DNA of 64,000 bases from JBCDBD01 sp039184335 (GTDB taxonomy: Bacteria; Bacteroidota; Bacteroidia; Flavobacteriales; Flavobacteriaceae). This document shows positions 42,931 through 52,357 of the stretch, piece after piece (the stretch's first letter is position 1; every line of letters starts with the position of its first letter). Under the pieces are notes generated by a model, which saw nothing but the letters and a program-made list of their open reading frames with translations, did no database searches and was not told where the DNA came from. Both the position numbers and the translations under genes were made by a program. The stretch lies in the NCBI GenBank assembly GCA_039184335.1, contig JBCDBD010000015.1:1-64000 (forward strand), in the 5' to 3' direction.

Positions 42931-43353
42931 ATGAAATACGTTACTACTGTCCTGCTATGCCTTTTTGCTCTTACCGCTGCTTTTTCAACACCGCTCCACA
43001 CCATGAAAAATCGACTGGGTGAAACCAAGGAAGAGGCAACGGACAGTGTTTTAAGACATGTGGTACTGTTCAAGTTCAAAAAAGGTACCCCCGAAAAAAA
43101 ATTGGTGGAAATTGAAATGGCATTTTCTGCATTGCCCTCGAAGATACCTGAGATCATGTCTTATGAGTGGGGATTGAACAACAGTCAAGAGGGACACGAT
43201 AAGGGGTTTACCCACTGCTTTTTTCTGACGTTCAAAAATGAGGAAGCAAGAAACACATATTTGCCCCACCCTGACCATAAGGCTTTTGGCGAATTGATCA
43301 CACCCCATTTGGAAGATGTTTTCGTGGTCGATTATTGGACAACCACGCTTTAG
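42931..43353 (+). CDS. exported Dabb-family (stress-responsive A/B barrel) protein
   Basis: The 140-residue protein has a signal peptide (MKYVTTVLLCLFALTAAFS) and a Dabb domain starting VLRHVVLFKFKKGTPEKK, with a central SYEWGLNNSQEGHDKGFTHCFFLTF and the closing HPDHKAFGELITPHLEDVFVVDYW. The ferredoxin-like domain dimerises in known members, and several bind small aromatic or polyketide ligands. The end overlaps the convergent pyrD gene by 4 bases. Confidence 0.9.
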   Translation: MKYVTTVLLCLFALTAAFSTPLHTMKNRLGETKEEATDSVLRHVVLFKFKKGTPEKKLVEIEMAFSALPSKIPEIMSYEWGLNNSQEGHDKGFTHCFFLTFKNEEARNTYLPHPDHKAFGELITPHLEDVFVVDYWTTTL

Positions 43354-44399
43354 TGCCCATACTTTTCAAGAATGGCACGGTTGATCTTTTTGATCAAGCT
43401 AGGACCTTCATATACAAACCCGGTATACAATTGTACCAAATCGGCACCTGCTTCCAATTTATCCAGTGCCTCTTGGGCAGAATGAATACCCCCTACCCCG
43501 ATGATGGGAAACGCCTTTTTGCTGTTTTTTGCCAAAAAACGGATGACCGCTGTACTGCGTTCTGCCAATGGCCTACCGCTAAGCCCTCCTTTTTCCTCGG
43601 TCAAGATCAAGTGCGATTTCAATCCTTTTCGCGATATGGTGGTGTTCGTGGCGATCACCCCGTCTATTTTAGAGGTTTTTACGATATAAATGATATCCAA
43701 CAACTGGGAATCTGTCAAATCTGGAGCGATTTTAAGCAATATCGGTTTCTCTTTGAGATGCAGTTTGGCTGCATTTTTTTTATTCGCACGCTTCAATTTC
43801 ATCAACAGCTCCAAAAGGGGTTTGCTCTCTTGCAATTGCCGTAGACCGGGTGTGTTCGGCGAGCTGACATTCACTACAAAATAATCTACATACTCAAACA
43901 GTGCATCAAAGCAGATGAGATAATCCCTCACGGCATCTTTATTTTCGGTCACCTTATTCTTCCCAATATTGCCTCCAATCAATACCTTTCGATCTTTTTT
44001 TAAACGGTCGACCGCATCAAACACCCCTTTGTTGTTGAATCCCATCCGGTTGATGATGGCCTCATCCTCCAGCAATCGAAACAATCGCTTCTTGGGGTTG
44101 CCAGATTGTGGTTTTGGGGTAAGTGTACCTATTTCAATAAACCCGAATCCAAAATCGGAAAGTTGGTTGTACAACTTGGCATCTTTATCGAATCCCGCTG
44201 CCAGTCCTACCGGGTTCTTGAACCTTAATCCGAACACCTCACGTTCCAATCGTTCGTCCTCTATGGTAAAAAGTGACCTGAAAAGACCAGAAAAACCCAA
44301 TCGAGAAAGAAAATGTATGGTAGAAAAAGAAAAATAATGAACAGTTTCAGCATCAAGCATAAATAAGAGGGGGCGCAAAAAAAACTTATACATTAACAC
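43350..44399 (-). CDS. pyrD: quinone-dependent dihydroorotate dehydrogenase (class 2)
   Basis: The 349-residue FMN enzyme oxidises dihydroorotate to orotate in pyrimidine synthesis, passing electrons to menaquinone at the cytoplasmic membrane. The amphipathic N-terminal helices, PVGLAAGFDKDAKLYN, the GTLTPKPQSGNPKKRLFR segment, NVSSPNTPGLRQLQ with catalytic Ser, LKIAPDLTD, and IIGVGGI are all present. Length fits class 2. Confidence 0.96.
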   Translation of the reverse strand: MLMYKFFLRPLLFMLDAETVHYFSFSTIHFLSRLGFSGLFRSLFTIEDERLEREVFGLRFKNPVGLAAGFDKDAKLYNQLSDFGFGFIEIGTLTPKPQSGNPKKRLFRLLEDEAIINRMGFNNKGVFDAVDRLKKDRKVLIGGNIGKNKVTENKDAVRDYLICFDALFEYVDYFVVNVSSPNTPGLRQLQESKPLLELLMKLKRANKKNAAKLHLKEKPILLKIAPDLTDSQLLDIIYIVKTSKIDGVIATNTTISRKGLKSHLILTEEKGGLSGRPLAERSTAVIRFLAKNSKKAFPIIGVGGIHSAQEALDKLEAGADLVQLYTGFVYEGPSLIKKINRAILEKYGH

Positions 44400-44449
44400 A
44401 TATTTTCCGTAAAAATAAAAACTCTTAAACCAGTTACTGGCATATCTTG

Positions 44450-44872
44450 CTATTTTTCGTCAACCTGCCTATCGACATATAGCGGACTATGTGCTACGCC
44501 CTTGCACAATGTGATGTACAGGTTGTACTGTTTATCATTAAATAAAGACAACACCCTTTTATCGATCATCCGCATATTTTGTTTCATGCTATCCATCAGT
44601 GCACGATAACGGTATGACATGGCCATTAAATCTTCTGGTGCGCTTTGGGCATTTCTATTCAGCAACGCCTTGGCCCGATCGGCCAATAACATATTACGGT
44701 ATTTTAACTCTGCACTCCAATTCCTCATTTTTTCAATTTGCTTATCATTTAGTTGAAACACTTTGATGATCGTGCTATCCTGGGATCCTCCGACACCTAA
44801 GTAACAATCTTCTTGACCCCATATAGAAAGAAAAACGAAAAAAATGGGTATAAAACGTAGTTTGACAATCAA
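44450..44872 (-). CDS. exported protein of unknown function
   Basis: The 140-residue protein has a short signal peptide (KLRFIPIFFVFLSIWGQ). A helical domain follows (FQLNDKQIEKMRNWSAELKYRNMLLADRAKALL...MKQNMRMIDKRVLSLFNDKQYNLYITLC) that resembles the LTXXQ/Spy-like periplasmic chaperone pattern loosely. The family cannot be named. It lies between pyrD and the divergent pepT. Confidence 0.65.
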   Translation of the reverse strand: MIVKLRFIPIFFVFLSIWGQEDCYLGVGGSQDSTIIKVFQLNDKQIEKMRNWSAELKYRNMLLADRAKALLNRNAQSAPEDLMAMSYRYRALMDSMKQNMRMIDKRVLSLFNDKQYNLYITLCKGVAHSPLYVDRQVDEK

Positions 44873-44968
44873 TGGAACACAAATTAGGTTCGAAAGATAA
44901 TTTTTTAGTCTTCCTTTTCAACCAAAATCCGACCGAAATAGCAGTATTTTTGACAAAAAACCACTTCG

Positions 44969-46195
44969 ATGGATAAACTATTGCCCCGCTTTTTGGAATA
45001 CGTTTCAATCGATACACAGAGTGACCCCTACTCCAAGACCACCCCAAGCACTGAAAAACAATGGAATCTGGCAAAAAAATTGGTTCTTGAACTGCACCAA
45101 ATAGGAATGCAAGAGGTTTCAATTGATGAAAACGCCTATATCATGGCGACACTGCCCAGTAACATTGAAAAAGAGGTGCCCGTTATTGGATTTATTTCAC
45201 ATTTTGATACCACCCCTGACTTTACGGGTAAAAATGTAAAACCCCAAATCGTTGAAAACTATGATGGCGGTGACATTCCATTGAACAAGGGAAAAGACCT
45301 TGTGCTATCGCCCGATGATTTTGAAGATTTGCTTCTCTATACAGGAGAGACCCTCATTACCACGGATGGCAGCACCCTTTTAGGGGCCGATGACAAGGCT
45401 GGTATTGCCGAAATCATTACGGCCATGGAATACCTTGTACAACATCCTGAAATCAAACATGGTAAAATTCGCATCGCCTTTACCCCAGATGAGGAAATTG
45501 GTCGGGGAGCCCAAAAGTTTGATGTCGAAAAATTTGGGGCGGCATGGGCATATACCGTAGATGGAAGCCGTTTGGGTGAACTGGAATATGAGAATTTCAA
45601 TGCGGCCGGGGCTACGGTACATTTCAAGGGAAGAAGCGTGCATCCGGGCCATGCAAAAGGAAAAATGGTCAATGCCATTAATGTCTTGAATGAATTTATC
45701 AGTTTACTGCCGTCTATGGAGGTACCCGAACGTACTTCAGAACGACAAGGCTTTTTTCATGTGCACAAAATCAAGGGCACCATTGAAAATGCCCAGCTTG
45801 AACTCCTCGTCCGTGACCATGACCAAGAACATTTTGAAGCGCGAAAACAGCTGCTGGCTGACATCACCGACAAACTGAACAAAAAATACCCAGCATCGGT
45901 CACCCTTGAAGTTTTGGACCAGTACCGAAACATGAGGGAAAAAGTGGAGCCTGTTTTCCATATCATTGAAATTGCAGAGGAAGCCATGCTCTCGTTGGAC
46001 ATACAACCTATCATAAAACCGATACGTGGCGGTACCGACGGCTCACAATTGAGCTTTATGGGATTGCCATGCCCCAACATTTTTGCTGGTGGCCACAACT
46101 TTCATGGAAAGTATGAGTTCATTCCTTTAAAAAGTATGCAAAAAGCGGTTGATGTAATCGTAAGAATTTGCGAACTTACTGCATTAAGATTTTAA
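44969..46195 (+). CDS. pepT: peptidase T (tripeptide aminopeptidase)
   Basis: The 408-residue M20-family zinc peptidase releases the N-terminal residue of tripeptides in the cytoplasm. Visible landmarks are the opening RFLEYVSIDTQSDP, GFISHFDTTPDF (first Zn His and the Asp), LLGADDKAGIAEI (bridging Asp), TPDEEIGRGA (catalytic Glu), VHPGHAKGKMVNA and the late FAGGHNFHGKYEF. Length is standard. The next gene starts 2 bases after its stop. Confidence 0.96.
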   Translation: MDKLLPRFLEYVSIDTQSDPYSKTTPSTEKQWNLAKKLVLELHQIGMQEVSIDENAYIMATLPSNIEKEVPVIGFISHFDTTPDFTGKNVKPQIVENYDGGDIPLNKGKDLVLSPDDFEDLLLYTGETLITTDGSTLLGADDKAGIAEIITAMEYLVQHPEIKHGKIRIAFTPDEEIGRGAQKFDVEKFGAAWAYTVDGSRLGELEYENFNAAGATVHFKGRSVHPGHAKGKMVNAINVLNEFISLLPSMEVPERTSERQGFFHVHKIKGTIENAQLELLVRDHDQEHFEARKQLLADITDKLNKKYPASVTLEVLDQYRNMREKVEPVFHIIEIAEEAMLSLDIQPIIKPIRGGTDGSQLSFMGLPCPNIFAGGHNFHGKYEFIPLKSMQKAVDVIVRICELTALRF

Positions 46196-46197
46196 AA

Positions 46198-46791
46198 ATG
46201 GAAAAGACAAAAACGGCAGAGGGCTATTATGCCAAAGATGCTCCATTTAAAAAAGAAATTGCCCTGCTAAGGGAAATTGCACACCGAACAGAAGCGATCG
46301 AGACCTGTAAATGGGGGATGCCCGTCTACACGATCACCAACAAAAACGTCTTTGGTATCTGCAGGTTCAAATCACACTTTGGCGTTTGGTTCTTCAACGG
46401 TGCTTTTTTGAGCGACCCAAAAAATGTACTGGCGAATGCCCAAGAAGGAAAAACCAAGGCAATGCGCCATTGGAAGTTTTATGCGGCAGACCAAATTCAA
46501 GAAAAAGAGGTGTTGCAGTATATGAACGAAGCTATCGAAAACCAAAAAAAAGGCATTCGGTTAGTTCCTAAAAAACAGAAAAAAGAAGTTCAAATACCAA
46601 TACCATTGCGTTCGGCACTAGAGCAAGACCAAAGCCTTAAAAAGGCATTTGGGCATTTTACGCCTTACAAGCAAAAAGAATTCTGTGAATATATTGAAGA
46701 GGCCAAGCAAGAAAAGACCAAACTGAGACGGTTAGATAAAATTCTACCCATGATCCAAGAAGGTGTTGGGCTCAACGATGCCTATCGATAA
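46198..46791 (+). CDS. YdeI/OmpD-associated (DUF1801-type) protein
   Basis: The ATG at 46198 (MEKTKTAEGYYAKDAPFKKE) directly follows pepT; the frame upstream runs into pepT and is not used. The 197-residue product has an N-terminal DUF1801 domain (EAIETCKWGMPVYTITNKNVFGICRFKSHFGVWFF) and a C-terminal YdeI-type helical tail (FGHFTPYKQKEFCEYIEEAKQEKTKLRRLDKIL). Family function is unclear. A bidirectional terminator follows. Confidence 0.88.
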   Translation: MEKTKTAEGYYAKDAPFKKEIALLREIAHRTEAIETCKWGMPVYTITNKNVFGICRFKSHFGVWFFNGAFLSDPKNVLANAQEGKTKAMRHWKFYAADQIQEKEVLQYMNEAIENQKKGIRLVPKKQKKEVQIPIPLRSALEQDQSLKKAFGHFTPYKQKEFCEYIEEAKQEKTKLRRLDKILPMIQEGVGLNDAYR

Positions 46792-46792
46792 A

Positions 46793-46819
46793 AAAGGCAC
46801 CTCAGATTAAGGTGCCTTT
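46793..46819. terminator. bidirectional terminator between the YdeI-like gene and yajC
   Basis: A 10-base perfect stem (AAAGGCACCT with AGGTGCCTTT) and 7-base loop has T runs on both strands. It serves the converging YdeI-like and yajC units. Confidence 0.85.
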
Positions 46820-46840
46820 GTAAAGATAGCGGCGATGCCG

Positions 46841-47128
46841 TTATTTTTTTGGAGGATCTGCCAATTTCTTGCTCATCTCCATGGAAATTGAAGATCGGTC
46901 AAATTTTAAACGGCCGGCCATCGTCTCGATGATGCAAGAGTTGTCCTTATCGTTTAAATCGACCACTTTACCATGAAGACCGCTTTTGGTAATGATGCGA
47001 TCTCCTTTTTTTAATGCCTCTGAAAACTTTTTTTCATCTTTTTGACGCTTTATCTGTGGGCGGATCATAAAAAAGTAAGCCACCACAAAGATGAGTATAA
47101 GCGGCAAAAACTGGTTGATGCCTTCCAT
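46841..47128 (-). CDS. yajC: preprotein translocase accessory protein YajC
   Basis: The 95-residue protein has one N-terminal membrane helix (FLPLILIFVVAYFFMIRPQIKRQKDE, which contains the typical FMIRPQ-KRQKE junction) and a cytoplasmic domain with KGDRIITKSGLHGKV. It assists SecDF-YidC in protein export. It is 1 base downstream of the DUF1573 gene. Confidence 0.95.
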   Translation of the reverse strand: MEGINQFLPLILIFVVAYFFMIRPQIKRQKDEKKFSEALKKGDRIITKSGLHGKVVDLNDKDNSCIIETMAGRLKFDRSSISMEMSKKLADPPKK

Positions 47129-47129
47129 A

Positions 47130-47639
47130 TTATACCTTGCTCTTTACAGGACCGGGCATGTTTACACCTTCTTTGGCATTCACGAATGCCTTGATTCGTA
47201 AAAGTTCGGAGCCTTTCTCCGTATTTGCGGTCACGGTCACGGTCTTGGTCACTTGATTTTTACCTGAACCATTGAACTTCACCAACAACGAGCCTGACTC
47301 ACCAGGGGCGATGGGTGTATTTTTTGGGTAATCGGGTACCGTACAGCCACAGCTACTCTTTGCATCTGTTATGATTAAAGGGGCATCACCGGTATTGGTA
47401 AACTTGAATGTGATCTCTTGTGGGGTGCCCTGTGCTATGGCACCAAAATCATGCTCTGTTTTTTCAAAAGTCATCACGGGCAGTTTCCTCTGTACCTCAT
47501 CCCTATTGGAAGCTACTTCCACATTCTCTGTATTGATTTTGTTGGCTGCCTTGTCTTTGCATGATACAGTGCCCAACAAAAGTGCAAATGCACTAAATAC
47601 ACCTATTATTCTTCTCATGTTTTGATTTTTAATTTGCAC
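47130..47639 (-). CDS. DUF1573-family lipoprotein
   Basis: The 169-residue protein has a lipoprotein signal (IIGVFSAFALLLGTVSCKD) and one DUF1573 Ig-like domain: EHDFGAIAQGTPQEITFKFTN, DAKSSCGCTVPDYPKNTPI with its Cys pair, and a final VTANTEKGSELLRIKAF. Such proteins are exported and lack a proven role. The order nusB, DUF1573, yajC is conserved in Bacteroidota as far as recalled. Confidence 0.9.
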   Translation of the reverse strand: MQIKNQNMRRIIGVFSAFALLLGTVSCKDKAANKINTENVEVASNRDEVQRKLPVMTFEKTEHDFGAIAQGTPQEITFKFTNTGDAPLIITDAKSSCGCTVPDYPKNTPIAPGESGSLLVKFNGSGKNQVTKTVTVTANTEKGSELLRIKAFVNAKEGVNMPGPVKSKV

Positions 47640-47658
47640 AAAAATAATTAATTATTGT

Positions 47659-48606
47659 TTAAAGCAGACCGCGACCCATTTTTTGCAATTTCCCGGTCGA
47701 CTTGTATTCTTTCACCAGTTTATCTAAAATACCGTTGATAAAGATACTGCTCTTCGGAGTGGAATATTCCTTGGCAATTTCCAAGTATTCGTTCAATGTC
47801 ACCTTTTCAGGTATGGAGGGAAAGTGCAACAGTTCACAAATGGCCATTTTGAGCAAAATGGAATCTACTTCAGCAATTCGATCGTTGTCCCAATTAGGGG
47901 TTTTTCCCTCAATTTCCTTTTCCCACTGGGCATCGTTCAACAAGGTTTTCACCAACAGTTCTTTGGCATACACCATATCTTGTTCATCCTTCAACAAACG
48001 TGGCAAAAAGAAATGTTCCGGTGCGGTCGGACTTGACTTTTTGAAGCGCTTTACCAAATATGTGTTAACGATGGGGATGTCATCGACCCAAGTCAATCGG
48101 TCATCTTCATAATGTTCATATATTTTCTCATTGGGCGCTATGGTAGTCTTAAAAATCTTGATGAGAAAATCTTTGTCTTTTTGATAGCTGCTTTCAGAAT
48201 CTGACATATATGCCTTGTACAGGTCACTTGTTATGATCGCTTTGTGTATGATTTTAACATACTCATCGTTTAAGTGCCAGTTTTCAAGCCTTCTTTTTGA
48301 AAGTGCCTTCGTTAATTGGCCATTACTGGAAATTTGCACCAAAAGTCGGTTCTTGATAAACTTTTCCCTATCGGGAAAGTTATCATCTTCTGTGGTGATG
48401 TACTTTTTTGAAGCGTGTGATACATGTTTTGCGGCCAAAGCATGAATTTCGGCAAGAAGGCCCAAAACAAGCAAATAAAGCGAATACATGTTGTTTATGC
48501 TATTCTCCAAAAACTTCTCCTGTTTTTCCAAAGAATCGTCTTGGGCTTGAATCAGTGCGTAGATACACTGCATTACCTTTACCCTGATATGCCTTCTTGT
48601 AAGCAT
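47659..48606 (-). CDS. nusB: transcription antitermination factor NusB (long form)
   Basis: The 315-residue protein opens with TRRHIRVKVMQCIYALIQAQ, the NusB RNA-binding start, and carries the NusB core in its last 140 residues (DAQWEKEIEGKTPNWDNDRIAEVDSILLKMAICELLHFPSIPEKVTLNEYLEIAKEYS, conserved in parts). It acts with NusE/S10 in rRNA antitermination. At about twice the usual 140-150 residues, it contains a large helical insertion after the first helix, a form common in Bacteroidota. It heads the nusB-DUF1573-yajC run. Confidence 0.9.
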   Translation of the reverse strand: MLTRRHIRVKVMQCIYALIQAQDDSLEKQEKFLENSINNMYSLYLLVLGLLAEIHALAAKHVSHASKKYITTEDDNFPDREKFIKNRLLVQISSNGQLTKALSKRRLENWHLNDEYVKIIHKAIITSDLYKAYMSDSESSYQKDKDFLIKIFKTTIAPNEKIYEHYEDDRLTWVDDIPIVNTYLVKRFKKSSPTAPEHFFLPRLLKDEQDMVYAKELLVKTLLNDAQWEKEIEGKTPNWDNDRIAEVDSILLKMAICELLHFPSIPEKVTLNEYLEIAKEYSTPKSSIFINGILDKLVKEYKSTGKLQKMGRGLL

Positions 48607-48786
48607 TGTTAAAGAACTTTTAGCGCTGGTTCATTAGACTTCACAGAGGCAAAAATAAGTTTATATTTCAATCCCACCTAGGCAGGTACGGTAACTTATC
48701 AGTTTTATAACATTAGGTTTGTCGACAATCACATATCTTTACAAAATTGCACAAAAAAAGTGCCCTGTTAAGCAGCCTTTCCTTTC

Positions 48787-50538
48787 ATGAAAGAACTCAA
48801 ATACCTCAATAAATACCTTAAAAAATACTGGCTTAAACTCTTTATAGGTATCATCATTACCATTATTGCCCGCGTGTTTTCACTGGTTATGCCATCTTAT
48901 GTGAATAAGTCGATCCAAGCCGTCGAACAGTTCATAGCAAAGTCCATTACTGAAGCAGAGGCCAAGGAGATCCTACTGCAGTATATCTTGATTATCGTTG
49001 GCGCAGCTCTTTTATCAGGACTTTTCACATTTTTAATGCGACAGACCATCATCAATGTGTCTCGATATATTGAATACGATCTAAAAAACGAGGTCTTTGA
49101 CCATTACCAATTGCTCAACCTCAATTTTTATAAGCGTAACCGAATAGGCGACTTAATGAACCGGATAAGTGAAGATGTAGGTCAGGTTCGAATGTATGCC
49201 GGACCCGCAATCATGTACGGAATTCAAACATTGACCCTCTTCGTGTGCCTAATTCCATTAATGTTTATAAAGGCCCCGACCATAGCACTGTACACCCTGA
49301 CTCCCCTTCCCGTACTTTCAATACTCATTTATCAGATCAGTAAGGTCATCCACAAGCGAAGCACCAAGGTACAAGAGTTTTTATCAACGCTTTCCACGTT
49401 TACCCAAGAGTCCTTTTCAGGGGTTGCCGTGATAAAGGCGTATGGCTTGGAACCCAAGATAAACAACGAATTGAAAGACTTGGCCATCGAAGGAAAAAAC
49501 ACCAGTATGGATTTGGCAAAGGTCAATGCATGGTTTTTTCCATTGATGATCCTTCTTATCGGAATCAGCAACGTTTTTGTGATTTACATAGGGGGCAAAC
49601 AATATATTGATGGCAAAATCGAATCCATAGGTATCATTGCAGAATTCATTCTGTACGTAAACATGCTTACCTGGCCTGTTGCTGTGGTAGGGTGGTTAAC
49701 ATCCATTGTGCAAAGGGCAGAGGCTTCACAAAAAAGAATCAATGAATTCTTGAAAGAAAGGCCCGGTATCAAAAATGAAACGCTGCAACCTACCCCGATA
49801 CTCGGAAAAATTGAGTTCAAAAATGTTTCCTTCACCTATGAAGACACCAACATTACGGCATTGCACAACATTTCGTTTACTATCGAAAAAGGACAGACCG
49901 TAGCATTTTTAGGAAAAACAGGCTCGGGCAAGTCAACCATTTTAGACCTTGTGGCAAGACTCTACGACGTACCATCAGGCACGATCCTCATCGATGGCAC
50001 CCCAATACAACAACATAACCTGAACAGTCTTAGGAGTGCTATTGGTGCCGTACCACAAGATGCCTTTCTTTTTTCAGATACCATCGCGAACAATATTCGA
50101 TTTGGCAAGGAAAATGCATCAAATGATGACATCATTGAAATGGCCAAAAAGGCAGTGGTACATCAAAATATCATGGGATTTGCCAAAAAATATGATACCG
50201 TACTCGGAGAACGGGGCATCACGCTCAGTGGTGGTCAAAAACAGCGGGTATCCATCGCACGTGCCCTCTTGAAAGACCCCAAAATCTATCTTTTTGATGA
50301 TTGTCTCTCAGCAGTTGATACCGAGACCGAGGAAGAGATATTGGGCAATCTAAAAAAAGCCTCACAACACCGAACCACGCTTATTGTAAGCCACCGTGTT
50401 TCGTCAGCCAAAAATGCGGATAAAATCATCGTACTCCAGAATGGTGGCATCCTGCAAGAGGGCACACATGAACAATTGAACAGTGTAGAGGGCTATTACC
50501 AAGAGCTTTACCTAGACCAATTATCAGAGAAAGAATAG
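48787..50538 (+). CDS. ABC transporter, fused permease and ATPase
   Basis: The 583-residue protein has a six-helix type-I exporter domain (to about residue 330) and an ATPase: Walker A GKTGSGKST, signature LSGGQKQR, Walker B IYLFDDCLSAVD and H-loop VSHR. It resembles MsbA/BmrA-type homodimeric exporters of lipids or drugs. It starts after a gap of 180 bases from the divergent nusB and is followed by the PUR-like gene 80 bases on. Substrate is unknown. Confidence 0.93.
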   Translation: MKELKYLNKYLKKYWLKLFIGIIITIIARVFSLVMPSYVNKSIQAVEQFIAKSITEAEAKEILLQYILIIVGAALLSGLFTFLMRQTIINVSRYIEYDLKNEVFDHYQLLNLNFYKRNRIGDLMNRISEDVGQVRMYAGPAIMYGIQTLTLFVCLIPLMFIKAPTIALYTLTPLPVLSILIYQISKVIHKRSTKVQEFLSTLSTFTQESFSGVAVIKAYGLEPKINNELKDLAIEGKNTSMDLAKVNAWFFPLMILLIGISNVFVIYIGGKQYIDGKIESIGIIAEFILYVNMLTWPVAVVGWLTSIVQRAEASQKRINEFLKERPGIKNETLQPTPILGKIEFKNVSFTYEDTNITALHNISFTIEKGQTVAFLGKTGSGKSTILDLVARLYDVPSGTILIDGTPIQQHNLNSLRSAIGAVPQDAFLFSDTIANNIRFGKENASNDDIIEMAKKAVVHQNIMGFAKKYDTVLGERGITLSGGQKQRVSIARALLKDPKIYLFDDCLSAVDTETEEEILGNLKKASQHRTTLIVSHRVSSAKNADKIIVLQNGGILQEGTHEQLNSVEGYYQELYLDQLSEKE

Positions 50539-50618
50539 TTGAAAAAGTTGCTGGATTAGCTTTTTTTTTACATTTTTGGTAGAATAAAGTAACATAGCCG
50601 AAAAAGAACACTTACCAT

Positions 50619-50996
50619 ATGAGCGACAAAGATTTAATGGATCAAGAGGAGATTTATTCCAAAGTACTCAGGGCAGGAAGAAGAACTTATTTTTTCGATG
50701 TAAGAAGCACCAAAGCAGGGGATTATTACCTTACTGTAACCGAAAGCAAAAAGTTTACCCACGACGATGGCTCTTTCCATTACAAAAAACATAAAATTTA
50801 TTTGTACAAAGAAGATTTTCATGCGTTTAAGGACATTATGGAAGAAATGATGGACTACATTATCGATGAAAAAGGACTTGAGGTCATTTCTGAAAGACAT
50901 CAAAAAGATTTCAAAAAAGAAGATGAAGGGAACAATACCAGTGAAAACGGCACCTCATCTGGTAGCTTTACCGATGTAGATTTTGATGATATTTAA
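50619..50996 (+). CDS. DUF3276 (PUR-alpha-like) nucleic-acid-binding protein
   Basis: The 125-residue protein has a single PUR-type repeat: IYSKVLRAGRRTYFFDVRSTKAGDYYLTVTESKKF, KIYLYKEDFHAFKDIMEEMMDYI (given as landmarks). The C-terminal 30 residues are charged and disordered. Bacteroidota members of this family bind single-stranded nucleic acid and resemble eukaryotic PUR-alpha. It is common in the phylum and its cellular role is unsettled. A strong terminator follows. Confidence 0.88.
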   Translation: MSDKDLMDQEEIYSKVLRAGRRTYFFDVRSTKAGDYYLTVTESKKFTHDDGSFHYKKHKIYLYKEDFHAFKDIMEEMMDYIIDEKGLEVISERHQKDFKKEDEGNNTSENGTSSGSFTDVDFDDI

Positions 50997-51015
50997 TTTC
51001 GGATAGAAACAGATA

Positions 51016-51050
51016 AAAAAACGACCTGATCGGTACAGGTCGTTTTTTAT
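51016..51050 (+). terminator. terminator after the PUR-like gene
   Basis: A 13-base stem (AAAAAACGACCTG with CAGGTCGTTTTTT) and 7-base loop ends in a T run. It is perfect and very stable. Confidence 0.93.
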
Positions 51051-51468
51051 TTTCAATCCTTCCGAATCAAAACCTACAAAAACATACCTCTTTTTTAGAT
51101 CCATTTCGTTCAATCTAGCTGCCCAAAACGATATTGCCCTAGATCATTCCCTGCACCAAACCGGCTGAGATTACAGCCCATAAGGTGGGCAAACGTCATA
51201 TTACGCATAACAAGCCTGTATACTAGATGTAGACCATGGCCAAGATCAGTGAACAGATTTCCAATAACGGCAGAGCCAACGCAGATTCACCCATTGACCC
51301 CAAAAGCGAACCACGAACTGACCACTGAAATCGGCACCTACCATGCTAAGGCACTTGACAAAAGCGGTGGTAATTTAAACTTCGGGCAATAGGGTATTTT
51401 AAAATCTTTGTGTTGAACGATGCTATACTAAGTCGTATTTTAGAGGATGTAATTTTAATATAAAAAAC
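51051..51468. other. non-coding gap of about 420 bases
   Basis: No convincing gene is present. A 30-residue frame starting ATG at about 51235 has no support, and the DNA is less AT-rich than true spacers here. It may be decayed coding sequence, but no family could be recognised on either strand. Confidence 0.5.
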
Positions 51469-52023
51469 ATGGCCCGTACCCCTAGCAACATGTTGGAACT
51501 GGACACCAGTGCACCTGATTTTGAATTGCCCAATACCATAGACGGCAATACCTATACCCTTGAAGCATTAAAAGGAAAAATTGGAACGGTGGTAATGTTC
51601 ATCTGCAACCACTGCCCTTTTGTAAAACATGTCAATACCGTATTGACTGCCCTGGGAAGGGAATACCAAGAAAAAGAAATAGCCTTTATTGCCATTTCGA
51701 GCAATGATGTCGACAATTATCCGCAAGATGCCCCAGAGCTCATGACAGAGGTTGCTGAAAACGAGGGATATCCCTTTCCATACTTGTATGATGAGACACA
51801 AGAAGTCGCTAAGGCCTATGATGCGGCCTGCACGCCAGATTTTTACCTTTTTGATACCTCATTGAAATTGGTCTATCGCGGGCAATTGGACGACTCAAGA
51901 CCTGGAAACGGAATCCCCGTCACCGGCAAGGATCTGAAAAACGCCATGGATGCGCTATTGTTGGGCCAAAGCATTGATCCGCACCAAAAACCTAGCATCG
52001 GTTGCAACATCAAATGGAAATGA
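51469..52023 (+). CDS. thioredoxin-family protein (AhpC/TSA-like)
   Basis: The 184-residue cytoplasmic protein shows the redoxin start APDFELPNTIDGNTYTLEALKGK and the motif FICNHCPFVKHV, in which CNHC is the redox pair. ACTPDFYLFDTSLKLVYRGQLDD follows. The family of 'CNHCPF' redoxins is widespread and poorly characterised, and probably acts as a thiol peroxidase or reductase. The next gene (cupin) starts 13 bases past its stop. Confidence 0.9.
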   Translation: MARTPSNMLELDTSAPDFELPNTIDGNTYTLEALKGKIGTVVMFICNHCPFVKHVNTVLTALGREYQEKEIAFIAISSNDVDNYPQDAPELMTEVAENEGYPFPYLYDETQEVAKAYDAACTPDFYLFDTSLKLVYRGQLDDSRPGNGIPVTGKDLKNAMDALLLGQSIDPHQKPSIGCNIKWK

Positions 52024-52036
52024 ACCAAATTTCATC

Positions 52037-52357
52037 ATGAAGATCAATCGCAAAGAAGCACTTGAAAAGTTGAAAGACCATGATTCACCATTTCTTAAGC
52101 TATTTGCGCACGGGACACTTACTGTGGAAATCTACAAGCCTGTCAAGGTCGACAAGCAAAAGCCCCATACCCGTGATGAAGTGTATGTGGTCATTTCTGG
52201 TACAGGGGAGTTTTTCAACAACGGTAATCGTACCCGTTTCGGACCAGGTGATTTTTTGTTCGTCCCAGCTGGGGTAGCACATCGGTTTGAACATTTCTCA
52301 GATGATTTTTCAACTTGGGTATTGTTTTATGGGCCAGAAGGAGGAGAACAAGCATAA
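52037..52357 (+). CDS. cupin-domain protein
   Basis: The ATG at 52037 (MKINRKEALEKLKD) is used; the open frame before it runs back into the redoxin gene. The 106-residue product is one cupin barrel with KPHTRDEVYVVISGTGEFF (metal-binding His and Glu) and GDFLFVPAGVAHRFEHFSD (second motif). It probably binds a metal, and no substrate can be named. Its last 29 bases overlap the start of the GNAT pseudogene. Confidence 0.88.
   Translation: MKINRKEALEKLKDHDSPFLKLFAHGTLTVEIYKPVKVDKQKPHTRDEVYVVISGTGEFFNNGNRTRFGPGDFLFVPAGVAHRFEHFSDDFSTWVLFYGPEGGEQA

Noticed and set aside
51235..51330. Short ATG frame in the gap before the thioredoxin-like gene
   Set aside because: About 30 residues with no conserved pattern, membrane span or plausible neighbour; likely chance.
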